Origin: Bacteroidales bacterium
GTDB lineage: Bacteria > Bacteroidota > Bacteroidia > Bacteroidales > Muribaculaceae
Length of the DNA stretch: 64,000 nucleotides
Assembly (NCBI GenBank): GCA_003150235.1
Contig: QAMW01000009.1
Coordinates: forward strand, 1-64,000
Direction: 5' to 3'
How positions within the stretch are numbered: the first letter of the stretch is position 1; every line of letters begins with the position of its first letter. The notes beneath the pieces were generated by a model, which had not been told where the DNA came from, searched no databases, and saw nothing but the letters and a program-made list of their open reading frames with translations. The position numbers and the translations under genes are program-made. Shown piece after piece: positions 15,373 to 24,806 of the stretch.

Positions 15373-15987
15373 AATCGCCGATACGGTTTTTTCCGACGGA
15401 TTGACAAGTATATTCATTCCCGTATTGTGGCGCATCAGCGGAAGGTCATCGTAATGATCGGTCATGACAACCGAAATATGACCTTCTATAGAAGACACAT
15501 AATCGCGCACGGAAGCAAGTTTTACCTCACCGACATTCTCATTCCATGCTTCATTATCGGGAGCAACATCAGATGTCGCCACGCAACCGTCAAAGCGCAA
15601 AGCTTCCGCAAGAGGCCGGGCATATATTTCCGGAGCGGCAGTGGCAAGCAACACCAGGTATCCATCAGCACGATACCGCTCAAGTTTATCAAATACATCG
15701 ACATTCAATCTTCCCAGCAAGCGGCGCGTAAGCAAATCCAGGTTGTCATTCGTCATAATTTTCTGCGTAGCGACCAATATGCGTTTTTTCATTTCCGAGT
15801 GGGAAATAAACCGGGTCTTGCGTAATGCTACAGCCGTAATAACCTTTGCGGCAGCCAACAGCTTGCCTTGTTTTAAAAGCTGCTTTGTGACAAAAAGGAT
15901 GTATTCGCGGAAAGTGTTCACATCCACGAGTGTCCCGTCAAGGTCAACAACCACAACAGGAGTCAGCGTTTTGCATCCATTGACCAT
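15340..15987 (-). CDS. HAD-superfamily hydrolase
   Basis: The 215-aa protein has HAD motif I DLDGTLV (D15 nucleophile, D17 acid/base), motif II in LLATAAP and motif IV in TDHYDDLPLM. The helical insert after motif I (about 30-90) resembles HAD-IB enzymes of the phosphoserine phosphatase-like group. It should be a cytoplasmic phosphatase or phosphotransferase; the substrate is unknown. It overlaps the upstream phosphoribosyltransferase gene by 25 nt and the convergent trpA by 33 nt. Its start is an ATG inside the previous gene, indicating tight coupling. Confidence 0.85.
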   Translation of the reverse strand: MVNGCKTLTPVVVVDLDGTLVDVNTFREYILFVTKQLLKQGKLLAAAKVITAVALRKTRFISHSEMKKRILVATQKIMTNDNLDLLTRRLLGRLNVDVFDKLERYRADGYLVLLATAAPEIYARPLAEALRFDGCVATSDVAPDNEAWNENVGEVKLASVRDYVSSIEGHISVVMTDHYDDLPLMRHNTGMNILVNPSEKTVSAISRHRIVFTVM

Positions 15988-16538
15988 GGGAACCTAACTA
16001 ATACATTATCACTAAACAGGGTGACATCAGGTTTCACTGCGGGAGCTGAAGTCGTGGCTGTAATTGCGGCTGTAAAGAGCTTTGCGGTTGTAATCCGGGA
16101 AAGTTCCCCTATGACCGCCTGCAAGGTATAGCCTGAATCAACGGCATCATCCACCACAACCACTTTCGTTGATGGCACCGCCATCAATTCAAATATTTCC
16201 GGAGAGATGTCAAGATTCACTTCCCTATCCGGATTTTCTGAATAAGCAAGAAACCGTGCCTCAAGTATGCGCAGATTATCCAAAAGACGTACCGGAAGAT
16301 GACGCAGAAACCGTTTAAGCCGCATCTTTTCTTTTTTCCCGGTAGAGGGTCGACGTGCCGAGACATAGCCAAGACGTGCACCGGGAAAATATGCAGAGAA
16401 GGCGGCAGCTACAGCAACACCGCCGTTACGTATACCAAGAATCACATCGGGATTCCCGACTCTATCTCTTACTTTTTCAGCGAGTGCATCACATAAGCCG
16501 GCGAATACCGCTTCATCTGCTGCGTCAAACACTCTCAT
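15963..16538 (-). CDS. Phosphoribosyltransferase-family protein
   Basis: The 191-aa product has a type-I PRTase core with the PRPP-binding signature VVVVDDAVDSGYT at about residues 130-142 (two acidic residues followed by a small-residue turn) and an N-terminal GIRNGGVAVA loop. The hood region does not match the common hypoxanthine, uracil or orotate enzymes closely, so the substrate is not assigned. It overlaps the glycosyltransferase gene by 4 nt and the HAD gene by 25 nt. A PRTase with a HAD phosphatase and a glycosyltransferase suggests nucleotide-sugar or polyisoprenyl-phosphate chemistry, but this is speculative. Confidence 0.8.
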   Translation of the reverse strand: MRVFDAADEAVFAGLCDALAEKVRDRVGNPDVILGIRNGGVAVAAAFSAYFPGARLGYVSARRPSTGKKEKMRLKRFLRHLPVRLLDNLRILEARFLAYSENPDREVNLDISPEIFELMAVPSTKVVVVDDAVDSGYTLQAVIGELSRITTAKLFTAAITATTSAPAVKPDVTLFSDNVLVRFPWSMDAKR

Positions 16539-17500
16539 AATCTTACTATTCTTGAAATTAACGAAAACAAGCGTCTTCCCCCATAAGAGAGCAACACACC
16601 GAGTTTATTCTTTAACCTCACCTTGCCATTAAACAGCTCGCCCCCGCGGAGAGACCTGATTATATCCCAGCAACGGTCAGAGGCGGCAGAATCTCCATAT
16701 CCATTGGCTACAAGAAGGATAAACATATTGAAAGCGGCACTCAACCGACGGTCACGAGCCGCCAACTGCATGGATTCACCGTATTGCTCCACTCGTTTAC
16801 AAATATTCTCCGTGATGTCCAGCACATCCAGCCGTTTAAGCGTAAATGACCCGATATTGCTTCCTTTACGATGACGATAGTAATATAACACATCGTCGCT
16901 GACCGCTACTTTATTGACCGAAGGAAGAATCCGTGAAATGAAGTCCAAGTCTTCATAGAGTAGTCCGGGAATAAAGTTGAACGACTCAAATAAATGTCGT
17001 CTGTAAAGCTTGCAGCATGGGCTTGTATCAAGACCATCTTGATACAGCGTCCGCTCCAAAGCTACCATAGGAGACAGTTGAGCTACAGGCTTTTCGGGAA
17101 GAGACATTTTTGAAAAATCAGGCGATTCCCCTTCAGCAAACTTTACCATGGCAATATCCGCGTCGCTATCAGTGATAATCTGATAAAGCCGGGAAAGATA
17201 TGAAGGATGAATTACATCATCACTATCCATAAACGCTATATATCGCCCCCCGGCAGCAGCCACTCCTGCATTGCGAGCCACAGATGTACCGCCATTCTGC
17301 CTGTGAATCACCCTGAAGCGTGAGTCGCCGGAAGCCATGAGATCGCAAATACGTGACGAGCCATCAGTAGAGCCGTCATCAACCAACAGCACCTCAAAGG
17401 CATCGAAATCCTGACGACGTATGCTCTCCACACACTCGGTCAAATATGGCTCGACATTATAGACGGGCACTATTAAAGAAATTTCCGGTTTCACGCTCAT
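16535..17500 (-). CDS. Family 2 glycosyltransferase
   Basis: The protein of about 321 aa starts with the GT-A fold signature SLIVPVYNVEPYL, followed by VLLVDDGSTDGSS, the sugar-nucleotide region RNAGVAAAGGRYIAF and the metal-binding MDSDDVI. These are characteristic of GT2 enzymes that build envelope polysaccharides or glycolipids. ATG at 17500 is preferred; an in-frame ATG at 17566 would add 22 residues that overlap the divergent promoter region. It is the first gene of the minus-strand set with the phosphoribosyltransferase and HAD genes. Donor and acceptor are unknown. Confidence 0.88.
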   Translation of the reverse strand: MSVKPEISLIVPVYNVEPYLTECVESIRRQDFDAFEVLLVDDGSTDGSSRICDLMASGDSRFRVIHRQNGGTSVARNAGVAAAGGRYIAFMDSDDVIHPSYLSRLYQIITDSDADIAMVKFAEGESPDFSKMSLPEKPVAQLSPMVALERTLYQDGLDTSPCCKLYRRHLFESFNFIPGLLYEDLDFISRILPSVNKVAVSDDVLYYYRHRKGSNIGSFTLKRLDVLDITENICKRVEQYGESMQLAARDRRLSAAFNMFILLVANGYGDSAASDRCWDIIRSLRGGELFNGKVRLKNKLGVLLSYGGRRLFSLISRIVRL

Positions 17501-17527
17501 TAATAACAAATTTAGACAAAATAATCG

Positions 17528-17535
17528 TATATTTG
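17528..17535 (+). promoter_or_regulatory. -7 element TATATTTG for the GIN-domain gene
   Basis: An exact TAnnTTTG match about 90 nt before the ATG at 17626, in the 125-nt gap between divergent genes. The upstream TTTG half is not clearly conserved. Confidence 0.5.
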
Positions 17536-17625
17536 CGAAAATCAGCCCCTCTTTTTTCGTGGACAATGCAACTTTTAAAAACTATAATGCATCTAACATA
17601 AAGTACAATTAATAATATCACAATC

Positions 17626-18420
17626 ATGAACAAATTGATTACATCACTTTTGGCAGCAGCGGTACTCATACCGACATCAGCCTGCGCTGAGACTAAAACC
17701 ATCTATGGGAGTAAAAATATCGTGACAAAAAATGTCACGACAGGTAACTTCAATAGTATTACCACCACATCATCTGTGGATGTCGAGTTCCGGCAATCGG
17801 CAACTCAAAGCATCGTCATATCGGCGCCCGACAACATAATGGAATATGTCGATGTAAAAGTATCGGGAAAAGAATTAAAAATTGGTTATAAAACTCCTGT
17901 CAACCTCGTGCTAAACAATACCAAGGTAGTCGTTAAAGTAACTGCTCCGGATGTAACCACTTTTACTACCGGAAGTTCGGGTGATATCGATATCGAAAGT
18001 AATCTCGATGTTACCGGTGACGTGACTTTCTCAACTAATTCAAGCGGAGACATAGAAGCTCACGCCATCAAGTGCAAGAACTTCAAGGCGCAGACCGGCA
18101 GTTCAGGTGATATCGAAGCAAAAAATGTTGCATGTACTAACTTTAATGCCCGGACACAGAGTTCAGGAGATATCAAGATTGGGAATGTTTCAGCTACTAC
18201 CGTATATGCAGAAACAGGAAGTTCGGGTGATATCAAATTATCAGGCAACTGCACCGATGCAACATTCACGACCAATTCAAGTGGCGACATCATGGCAAAA
18301 TCATTGAATGCAATCAATGTGAAGGCAAGAACTTATTCAAGCGGTGATATATATTGCACGGGTAAGAATATAGACTCAGACGAATCAAGTTCCGGCGACA
18401 TTCATGTAAAACGCCTATAG
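17626..18420 (+). CDS. Exported GIN-domain (DUF2807) repeat protein
   Basis: The 264-aa protein has an N-terminal signal peptide with Cys at about residue 20 (IPTSACAE), so it may be a lipoprotein or a periplasmic protein. The rest is a head-GIN (DUF2807) beta-solenoid: SSGDI recurs eight times, mostly every 18-21 residues, each preceded by a short strand. Such solenoids are thought to be surface or periplasmic adhesins; a function is not proven. It is followed 10 nt later by yraN, with which it is probably cotranscribed. Confidence 0.85.
   Translation: MNKLITSLLAAAVLIPTSACAETKTIYGSKNIVTKNVTTGNFNSITTTSSVDVEFRQSATQSIVISAPDNIMEYVDVKVSGKELKIGYKTPVNLVLNNTKVVVKVTAPDVTTFTTGSSGDIDIESNLDVTGDVTFSTNSSGDIEAHAIKCKNFKAQTGSSGDIEAKNVACTNFNARTQSSGDIKIGNVSATTVYAETGSSGDIKLSGNCTDATFTTNSSGDIMAKSLNAINVKARTYSSGDIYCTGKNIDSDESSSGDIHVKRL
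17974..18402 (+). repeat. Eight coding repeats with Ser-Ser-Gly-Asp-Ile
   Basis: SSGDI units recur at roughly 60-nt spacing through the C-terminal two thirds of the GIN protein. Codons for the same motif differ between copies (TCA/TCG/AGT/TCC for Ser), so the repeats are old and constrained at protein level rather than recent DNA duplications. Confidence 0.9.
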
Positions 18421-18430
18421 TCGCATACAA

Positions 18431-18805
18431 ATGGCACAACACAACGACCTCGGACAATGGGGCGAAAAAGTCGCGCGTGAATATCTCATCACGCGCGGCT
18501 ATACTATTATAGAGCAAGATACCCGAAAAGGATTTTACGAACTCGATATTATCGCCATCAAAGGGAACAGGATAATTTTTGTCGAGGTCAAGACACGTTC
18601 GGCAGGGTCTTTTGACCCGCTCGAGGCAATCACTCCGCAGAAAATCAACCGCATCTGCGCAGCCGCCAATTCATTTGTAATCCAATACCAGTTTCCTCAC
18701 GAAGTGCAGTTTGACATAATCGCCATCATCGGCAGTCCGGAGACCGGATATAAAATCGAGCATATTCCCGATGCCTTTGTGCCCCCGCTGCGGAGCTACC
18801 GCTAA
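18431..18805 (+). CDS. YraN family (UPF0102) nuclease-like protein
   Basis: The 124-aa protein fits YraN throughout: LGQWGEKVAREYLITRGY, then the PD-(D/E)XK-like core ELDIIA and IIFVEVKTRS, where D/E...D...ExK would form a nuclease site. The family resembles Holliday-junction resolvases, but its role is not settled. It begins 10 nt after the GIN gene and its last 4 nt overlap the end of the convergent OstA-like gene. Confidence 0.92.
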   Translation: MAQHNDLGQWGEKVAREYLITRGYTIIEQDTRKGFYELDIIAIKGNRIIFVEVKTRSAGSFDPLEAITPQKINRICAAANSFVIQYQFPHEVQFDIIAIIGSPETGYKIEHIPDAFVPPLRSYR

Positions 18806-20520
18806 TCGGTTCGACGGCGACGAGCCGACGGGTCAGGCTCTTTCAACAACGCCTCCATTTCGGGAGGAACATTGAAAATATCGTCTTTATCCTTAGGACG
18901 AAGTGCATCGTACCACTGGAACGAGGGTAAATAAAATAGCGACTTCTTTGCAAGGTACAACGGGGTCACGGTGCCGGTAACCTCAGGCCACATCATCATG
19001 CGCTCAAGTTTACCCTCCTTAAATAATCCCTGAAGAAAACTGCTTTCCGAATTGACTATCTTATTATAGGTGGAATCATCTTCCTGCGGCAAGGATATCA
19101 CCTCGACATTGCCACTCACGTCAAGCTGACGCAAGGTTCCGTTTTCAAACTGCGCCAACATCTCTTTCCCCGACAACTGATTGTAAAACTCCTCATCGAC
19201 ATGTTCCGCGAGGAAGCCGAAATCGGGCAGTTTCGCCCAGTCGGCAGTAGAATCATTGAAATGCACATTAATTACATTTCCAAAGACCTGACGTTCTTCA
19301 TTCCACACAATCGGATGACGGTGCATGTACATGATTGAATCCCGCTCCATGAAGCTAAGCGAATCACATAATCCCTGCACATCGATTCGCCAGAAACGGA
19401 CGCGCGGATAGGCTGTCATGACATGTGTCGAGTCTTCCCGGAGAAGGTAGGTGCGCACTGTGTCGCCATGCATGTAAAGAGTATCCTGACGGCTATATTC
19501 CAAAATACGCGCTCTGCCTGTGGCAAAAGAGCTGTCGTTTGCCTCATAATAAAATCCGTAGTCGCCTTCGATAGCCGCCTGACGTATCGAATCGGTCAGC
19601 ACCATTCCTCCCCATGCCTGTCCGAATCCGGCAGGGTGGTCGTAAAATATAGTATCTCCGGTAAGTGTGTTACCACGGGTTGTCACCACAAGTGAACGGT
19701 CATACAATTCAGAAACTTCCGCTTCGGTATCAAACCATCCATTGCTGGAATACACAGTCGCGCTGTCGGTGACAATGACCGACGGACTTACGATATTGGC
19801 TATATGAGTGTCGGTATTGTAACGCAAAATCTCAGTTGTCATCCGGAAGTCCTCACCGGCTATATCCTGAAGCACCACATGCTCCCTGAATTCGGCTTCC
19901 TTGGTATCGGGATTATACTCTCCATAGCCCGATGTCAACTGATTTTCAGCATCGGTAATCTTACCCTCATTATCATAATATCCGAGATTGGCAGCTATAT
20001 CATAATAGAAAATATAGGTAGACAAGGTGACGTCCTTGTTAATGAGTCTCACGGGATTGGAACCATCGCCATAAAACGTGGCAAATTCAGTGTCACCCTT
20101 ATAGTCAAGCTCGTCGGCATATACAAAGAGGGTATCGCCCTGCTCCATCCTTACATTACCGTAAGCCTGAAGAGAGCCGGTACTTTCATAAAAATTGGCA
20201 CTATCACAATACATGAACATGCCACCTTTGCGGAACATGACATTGCCGGTCACCATCTGAAATTCAGAACTTATCCTCTCATCCATCCACAGACGGTCAG
20301 CATGTTCGAGAAACACACGGCTGTCGCGGGTACGGTCAACATCCGGAATGGTAGGTTTTATCGGTATTCGCTTCGCCTTTGCCGAAACCGGCAACTTCAC
20401 TTTTTCAGTCACCGGACCTCCAAAAAGGAATGACGGCACAAGAACACCCAAAAGGCACAGGAGAATAAAAATTCTCCCGTGCCTCAATGATGGTATATTA
20501 TTATTTCCGTTACTTTTCAC
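18802..20520 (-). CDS. OstA-like LPS-transport protein
   Basis: The 572-aa protein has an N-terminal hydrophobic anchor or signal (about residues 14-34) and then long beta-jellyroll repeats of the OstA/LptA type (FRKGGMFMYCDSANFYE, GDTLFVYADELDY, LTGDTIFYDHPAGFG). In Bacteroidota such proteins are placed in the periplasmic bridge for lipopolysaccharide transport. The start is a GTG that overlaps the end of the preceding SurA-like gene by 11 nt. The order of three PPIase-like chaperones followed by an OstA protein makes this an outer-membrane assembly operon. The C-terminus ends in a basic Arg-rich tail. Confidence 0.85.
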   Translation of the reverse strand: MKSNGNNNIPSLRHGRIFILLCLLGVLVPSFLFGGPVTEKVKLPVSAKAKRIPIKPTIPDVDRTRDSRVFLEHADRLWMDERISSEFQMVTGNVMFRKGGMFMYCDSANFYESTGSLQAYGNVRMEQGDTLFVYADELDYKGDTEFATFYGDGSNPVRLINKDVTLSTYIFYYDIAANLGYYDNEGKITDAENQLTSGYGEYNPDTKEAEFREHVVLQDIAGEDFRMTTEILRYNTDTHIANIVSPSVIVTDSATVYSSNGWFDTEAEVSELYDRSLVVTTRGNTLTGDTIFYDHPAGFGQAWGGMVLTDSIRQAAIEGDYGFYYEANDSSFATGRARILEYSRQDTLYMHGDTVRTYLLREDSTHVMTAYPRVRFWRIDVQGLCDSLSFMERDSIMYMHRHPIVWNEERQVFGNVINVHFNDSTADWAKLPDFGFLAEHVDEEFYNQLSGKEMLAQFENGTLRQLDVSGNVEVISLPQEDDSTYNKIVNSESSFLQGLFKEGKLERMMMWPEVTGTVTPLYLAKKSLFYLPSFQWYDALRPKDKDDIFNVPPEMEALLKEPDPSARRRRTD

Positions 20521-21877
20521 TTGCCGATGTTTTTATCCAGCCTTCATGAGTGAAATCGCAATTACGCCAACCGTCTTCGATACGCACATAGGTATCTTTA
20601 ATCTTCTTTTCAATCCAGTCGGAGATAATCTTTGATTTCTGCGATTCCTCATACATACCCTTTATCATCTGGTAATCGTCACTTAGATTGGCACGATGAC
20701 CCTCGATGCGGTTGGTCAGTTTTACAATCGCAACTATATCGCGGTTACGCTTAGGATCCTTCATTATGAAAGGTTTCGACAATTCACCGACCTGCATCTT
20801 GCTCACCTCGCGGCTCACTTCCTGAGGCAGCTGTGACATCTCGAACCGTGTTGTACCCGTATTTTCGTTTACCATCACACCACGGTTGTTTCGAGTATCC
20901 TTATCTTGCGAAACATAGGGTATCGCATCTTCAAAAGTCACTTTCTCCGCAAGGATATCTGCACGAACCGTGTCAAGACGGTGAATAGCCTCGGTAAGGT
21001 CTTTGTCGCTTACCTTCGGGCGAAGAAGTATGTGACGCGTGTTGATGCGGTCACCACGCTTTTCTATGAGCTGGATAATATGGAAGCCATATTCAGTCTC
21101 AACTATCTTAGACACTTTCTTGGGATCATTGAGGTTAAACGCCACGGCAGCATATTCAGGCACGAGCTGTCCTTTACCCATGAAACCAAGTTCACCGCCA
21201 CGAATGGAACTTCCGTCCTCGGAATACAATATGGCGAGAGTTGAGAAATCTGACTCCCCTTTGTTGATACGGTCAGCGAAATCACGAAGACGCGCTTTAA
21301 CCTCGTCTATTTCCTCGCGCGGTATGACAGGATTGAGCGTCATTATCTGAGTCTCGACTTGAAGGGGTACAAACGGGATTGAATCAGCCGGCAAAGAAGA
21401 GAAATATCTTCTTACATCGGAAGGAGTAACTTTCAGGTTGTCGGTGAGCGACTTCTGCACCTGCGACACTTTATAGTTATTACGCATGGCATCCATCATG
21501 GTCTCCCTTATTTCGGGTAACGGTCGACGGTAAAACTCTTCAAGCTTCTCCTGTGTGCCGAGATTTGCAATCATCATGTTGATACGTCGGTCTACCTCGG
21601 AAGCGACCATACCATCCTGAACCTCCACGGAATCCAACTCTGCCTGATGTAGAAACAGCTTCTCTACGGCAAGCTTTTCAGGAATTACACAATAAGGATC
21701 ACCGTTAATGTCGGCGCGTTCGTATAACATCGTCTGGTACATTTCTTCTACCTCCGACTTGTAAATAGGCTCGTCACCTATCCACCATGCCACTTCCTCG
21801 GCTATATTGTTCTGTGCCACGGTAAAGGCTGCTGCGGCACCCAATGCACATAATGTAATAGTTCTGGTCAGTTTCAC
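20510..21877 (-). CDS. SurA-like periplasmic peptidylprolyl isomerase
   Basis: The 455-aa protein has a signal peptide (residues 1-21), a SurA N-terminal chaperone region, one clear parvulin domain at about 175-275 (LAILYSEDGSSIRGGELGFMGKGQLVP, then EYGFHIIQL) and a second, weaker one (NTRHILLRPKV to about 380). It should assist folding of outer-membrane barrels. The start is GTG, preceded by a (TA)8 tract which fills most of the 26-nt gap to the previous gene. It is downstream of two related genes and overlaps the OstA-like gene. Confidence 0.88.
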   Translation of the reverse strand: MKLTRTITLCALGAAAAFTVAQNNIAEEVAWWIGDEPIYKSEVEEMYQTMLYERADINGDPYCVIPEKLAVEKLFLHQAELDSVEVQDGMVASEVDRRINMMIANLGTQEKLEEFYRRPLPEIRETMMDAMRNNYKVSQVQKSLTDNLKVTPSDVRRYFSSLPADSIPFVPLQVETQIMTLNPVIPREEIDEVKARLRDFADRINKGESDFSTLAILYSEDGSSIRGGELGFMGKGQLVPEYAAVAFNLNDPKKVSKIVETEYGFHIIQLIEKRGDRINTRHILLRPKVSDKDLTEAIHRLDTVRADILAEKVTFEDAIPYVSQDKDTRNNRGVMVNENTGTTRFEMSQLPQEVSREVSKMQVGELSKPFIMKDPKRNRDIVAIVKLTNRIEGHRANLSDDYQMIKGMYEESQKSKIISDWIEKKIKDTYVRIEDGWRNCDFTHEGWIKTSASEK

Positions 21878-21880
21878 GTT

Positions 21881-21896
21881 TATATATATATATATA
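21881..21896. repeat. (TA)8 dinucleotide repeat just upstream of a GTG start
   Basis: Eight uninterrupted TA units lie three bases upstream of the GTG start of the third PPIase-like gene, in the translation initiation region. Such tracts change length by slippage. Confidence 0.95.
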
Positions 21897-21903
21897 TTAT
21901 TTA

Positions 21904-22812
21904 TTATTCGCCATTTTTAGTTTTCTCTGACTGAGCGATATCGATATTTATCTCCACATCACCACTTTTGAGTCCTTCCTCATAAAGATGCTGTCGAAGC
22001 CGACGGTCATACTCGACACGCATGGTACCGGCAATGAAATCACGGATATTCTCTTTAACGGTCTCGAATGGAGCAACGGCATCTTTCGACAACACATCGG
22101 TAACTTTCAGTATATAAGTGTAACCATTACGAGTCATTTCAAAATCCTTGTTCATGCGGGCAAGCATTTCCGGTGAGGCATTAAAATCCAAAGGCATGCG
22201 ACCGGCTATCTTTCCCCAGTCGGTCCAACTATCGGCAAAATAGTCATATTCCATAGCCTTGGGATCGGTAAGCTGATATTTCTCAATCTTGTCAAGGTCA
22301 TCCTCGCTTCCCGATTTAATCCACTTCCTTATCTCATTAAGACGGACTGCATTATCAGGCATTTTGACGAAAATACCTTTTATTATCGGAACTTCAAGCC
22401 GGAAATCATCACGATGTTGCCCATAATATGCCTTAAGGCTATCTTCCGACAATTCCGCAGGTTTATTCTGCTCATACATCAGACGCCGGTACTCCATCAT
22501 TATAAGTTCATTCCGGTAAGCGTTGACCTTTTCTTCTACAGACGGCATGTCGGGAATATTTCTTGCCGCCACTTCTCCCATAATCCGGGCATCGACCCAC
22601 TGACGCACATATGCGCTCACAAAACGCACACTGTCATCCGGAGTTAGCCCGTAAGGCACTTTTTCCATCAATTCAGGCATCGTCAGCACCGACTTCCCTA
22701 CCCGTGCAACCATATCGCTGCGGTCAATAGCAGCGTCACCGCCTCCCCCACAAGAGGTGAGGCAGGCGGCGAACAATAGTATAGCAACTGACTTCAAATG
22801 TGTCATAAGCAT
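21904..22812 (-). CDS. SurA-like lipoprotein without an evident parvulin domain
   Basis: The 302-aa protein has a lipoprotein signal ending in LTSC followed by a Gly-rich linker, so it should be membrane-anchored. The helical N-terminal region (VARVGKSVLTMPELMEKVP) and the C-terminal helices (FETVKENIRDFIAGTMRVEYDRRLR) match the chaperone arms of SurA/PrsA proteins. In the middle (about 120-210) the usual parvulin signatures (GGELGW and GxHI) are absent, so it is probably a chaperone that has lost isomerase activity. A second ATG six bases in is an alternative start. Confidence 0.8.
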   Translation of the reverse strand: MLMTHLKSVAILLFAACLTSCGGGGDAAIDRSDMVARVGKSVLTMPELMEKVPYGLTPDDSVRFVSAYVRQWVDARIMGEVAARNIPDMPSVEEKVNAYRNELIMMEYRRLMYEQNKPAELSEDSLKAYYGQHRDDFRLEVPIIKGIFVKMPDNAVRLNEIRKWIKSGSEDDLDKIEKYQLTDPKAMEYDYFADSWTDWGKIAGRMPLDFNASPEMLARMNKDFEMTRNGYTYILKVTDVLSKDAVAPFETVKENIRDFIAGTMRVEYDRRLRQHLYEEGLKSGDVEINIDIAQSEKTKNGE

Positions 22813-22852
22813 GGTCGATTATCAATCGACACCAAAATTACTAAAAATTCGG

Positions 22853-24778
22853 CTATTGCAGTTTCTTTAATGCTTTTTTATTAACTTTTACAGGATATTT
22901 GGATTTCAGTTCCTCAATCCATTGTTTTTCGAGTTCCGACTGATAATCGGCAATCACCGCGCCTTTGACATCGGCGACTTCCTGCGGGGCATCAATCATT
23001 TCGCCGCCAAACAGTACGGCATGTTTCCATACGCCACGCATCTCAGGCTGCGGAGCGTCGAAAAGAAGGTAATCCACCATCTTATTGTCACCTTTACCTG
23101 CAAGTACGCGCTCCGCACGAGCCATGTGTTTGAACCTTTCTTTCAACATACTTGACAGAGAGTCAACCGGGGGATTGGTTTTCAAGAAATCATTAACAAG
23201 AGCTGACACGGAGTCATTGACACTGTAGACAAGATAACCCTTGTATTTCGGAGCATCCCATTTATATTTGTCACGATGAGCCTCGAAATAACGAGCCTGT
23301 CCGTCTTTATCGGTCGATGCGCGATTCCACACTTTCTCATTTGATATTTCAAACAGAAGCATTCCGTCATGATATTCATTGACAAGATTGCGGAAATCTG
23401 TATCGGAAGTTGCAACACGTGCGATTTCGGCATCAACGGTCAATTCATCAGCAACAGCATTTACTATCGCATTGATATAAGCCTCAGCCTCATCTATCGA
23501 CATCACAGGTTTCGGAAGGGGCTTGGCAAACATGTCGGCGGAAGTAAACACTTTGCCGCCGACTTCGCCGACAGCAACCGGAGCGGCAACAAATGTAGCC
23601 ACAAGCACCGAGTCAAGCTTACCGTTATCCTTCACCGCTGCTTTAAGAGATGACACTTCCGCTTCATATATCTTTGAACCCAAACTGTTGCGGAGGTCGG
23701 CGATGCGTTTCTGACGCGGAAGCACACTTCTACCATCGCGTTTCATCAAGGCGAGAATCTTGTCACGCGATTCGTCAAGCGAAGGAACACTACGTGAATC
23801 CATGCGATTCACGATATGATAACCGTAGGAGGTTGCAAACGGTGCGGATATGCCTCCGTTTTCAAGGGAGAAAGCCGCCTTTTCAAATTCCGGCACCATC
23901 ATTCCGGCACCAAACCAAGGCAAAAGACCTCCATCTTTTGCCGAACCCGGATCTTCACTGTCGCGAGTTGCGACTTCAGCGAAATCAGCACCAGCCACAA
24001 GCAGATTGTAAATGGAGTCAATCTGTTCTTTGGCGCGCTCTTTACCGGCATCATCCTTGCCGCGGGTCAGTTTCAATATGTGACGGGTAAGCACCTCGCC
24101 ACGGGAGGGGCGCTCTGCTTCTACCCGCACGATATGATATCCAAACGGACTTTCTATAACCTCCGAAATTTCACCTACCGGAGTATCGTAAGCCGCATTC
24201 TCAAAAGCATAAGGATACCTGCCGCCCATTATCCAACCAAGTTCTCCGCCATTGGCGCGAGCCGAACGGTCAATAGAATAGCGGCGTGCAATATCGGCGA
24301 AATCGCCTCCGTTAAGAATCACCGTGCGAAGGCTGTCAAGCGTAGCCTTGCGCAAAACAGCCTCAGCCGGTGTGCGCCCCTTGTCAATCATCACATGACT
24401 TATCTTGACCTCGCGATTCAAATGAGAGTACGCTTCGTTGACAAGTCGCTCCTCCTCAGCCTTGTCATACAGATATGGCTCGGCAAGTTCATTACGATAT
24501 TTCGTAAACTCCGCCTTGAATGCTGCCGTAGTATCAATACCCGCAGCAAGCGCATCAGCAACCTTTAGCTTGTATATTTTGAACAACTCGGCATACTCAT
24601 CCACGCTCATCGGAGTCATCTGCTGACCATTATTCTTATTATACAGATACTCAAATTCGCTCAACGGCACTTTTTTGCCGGCGACGGTCATAACCGTAGG
24701 ATCGGTATCTTTTGCCATTGCGGGCGAAAGTGCCATGGCACCCAGAACAAACGCCGCAATTCCTTTTCGCATTGTCAT
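22853..24778 (-). CDS. Large periplasmic peptidylprolyl isomerase with two parvulin domains
   Basis: The 641-aa protein has a signal peptide (1-22) and two well-preserved PpiC/parvulin domains: about 125-220 (ISHVMIDKG, YSIDRSARANGGELGWIMGG, PFGYHIV) and about 228-330 (TRHILKLTRG, GSAKDGGLLPWFG, SYGYHIV). The C-terminal 300 residues are helical and probably act as a chaperone arm. It is the first of the three SurA-like genes and is separated from the next by 40 nt. A promoter element overlaps the guaB terminator upstream (24807-24850). Confidence 0.9.
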   Translation of the reverse strand: MTMRKGIAAFVLGAMALSPAMAKDTDPTVMTVAGKKVPLSEFEYLYNKNNGQQMTPMSVDEYAELFKIYKLKVADALAAGIDTTAAFKAEFTKYRNELAEPYLYDKAEEERLVNEAYSHLNREVKISHVMIDKGRTPAEAVLRKATLDSLRTVILNGGDFADIARRYSIDRSARANGGELGWIMGGRYPYAFENAAYDTPVGEISEVIESPFGYHIVRVEAERPSRGEVLTRHILKLTRGKDDAGKERAKEQIDSIYNLLVAGADFAEVATRDSEDPGSAKDGGLLPWFGAGMMVPEFEKAAFSLENGGISAPFATSYGYHIVNRMDSRSVPSLDESRDKILALMKRDGRSVLPRQKRIADLRNSLGSKIYEAEVSSLKAAVKDNGKLDSVLVATFVAAPVAVGEVGGKVFTSADMFAKPLPKPVMSIDEAEAYINAIVNAVADELTVDAEIARVATSDTDFRNLVNEYHDGMLLFEISNEKVWNRASTDKDGQARYFEAHRDKYKWDAPKYKGYLVYSVNDSVSALVNDFLKTNPPVDSLSSMLKERFKHMARAERVLAGKGDNKMVDYLLFDAPQPEMRGVWKHAVLFGGEMIDAPQEVADVKGAVIADYQSELEKQWIEELKSKYPVKVNKKALKKLQ

Positions 24779-24806
24779 TTTATGATAATTAAGATTAGTA
24801 TAAAAA

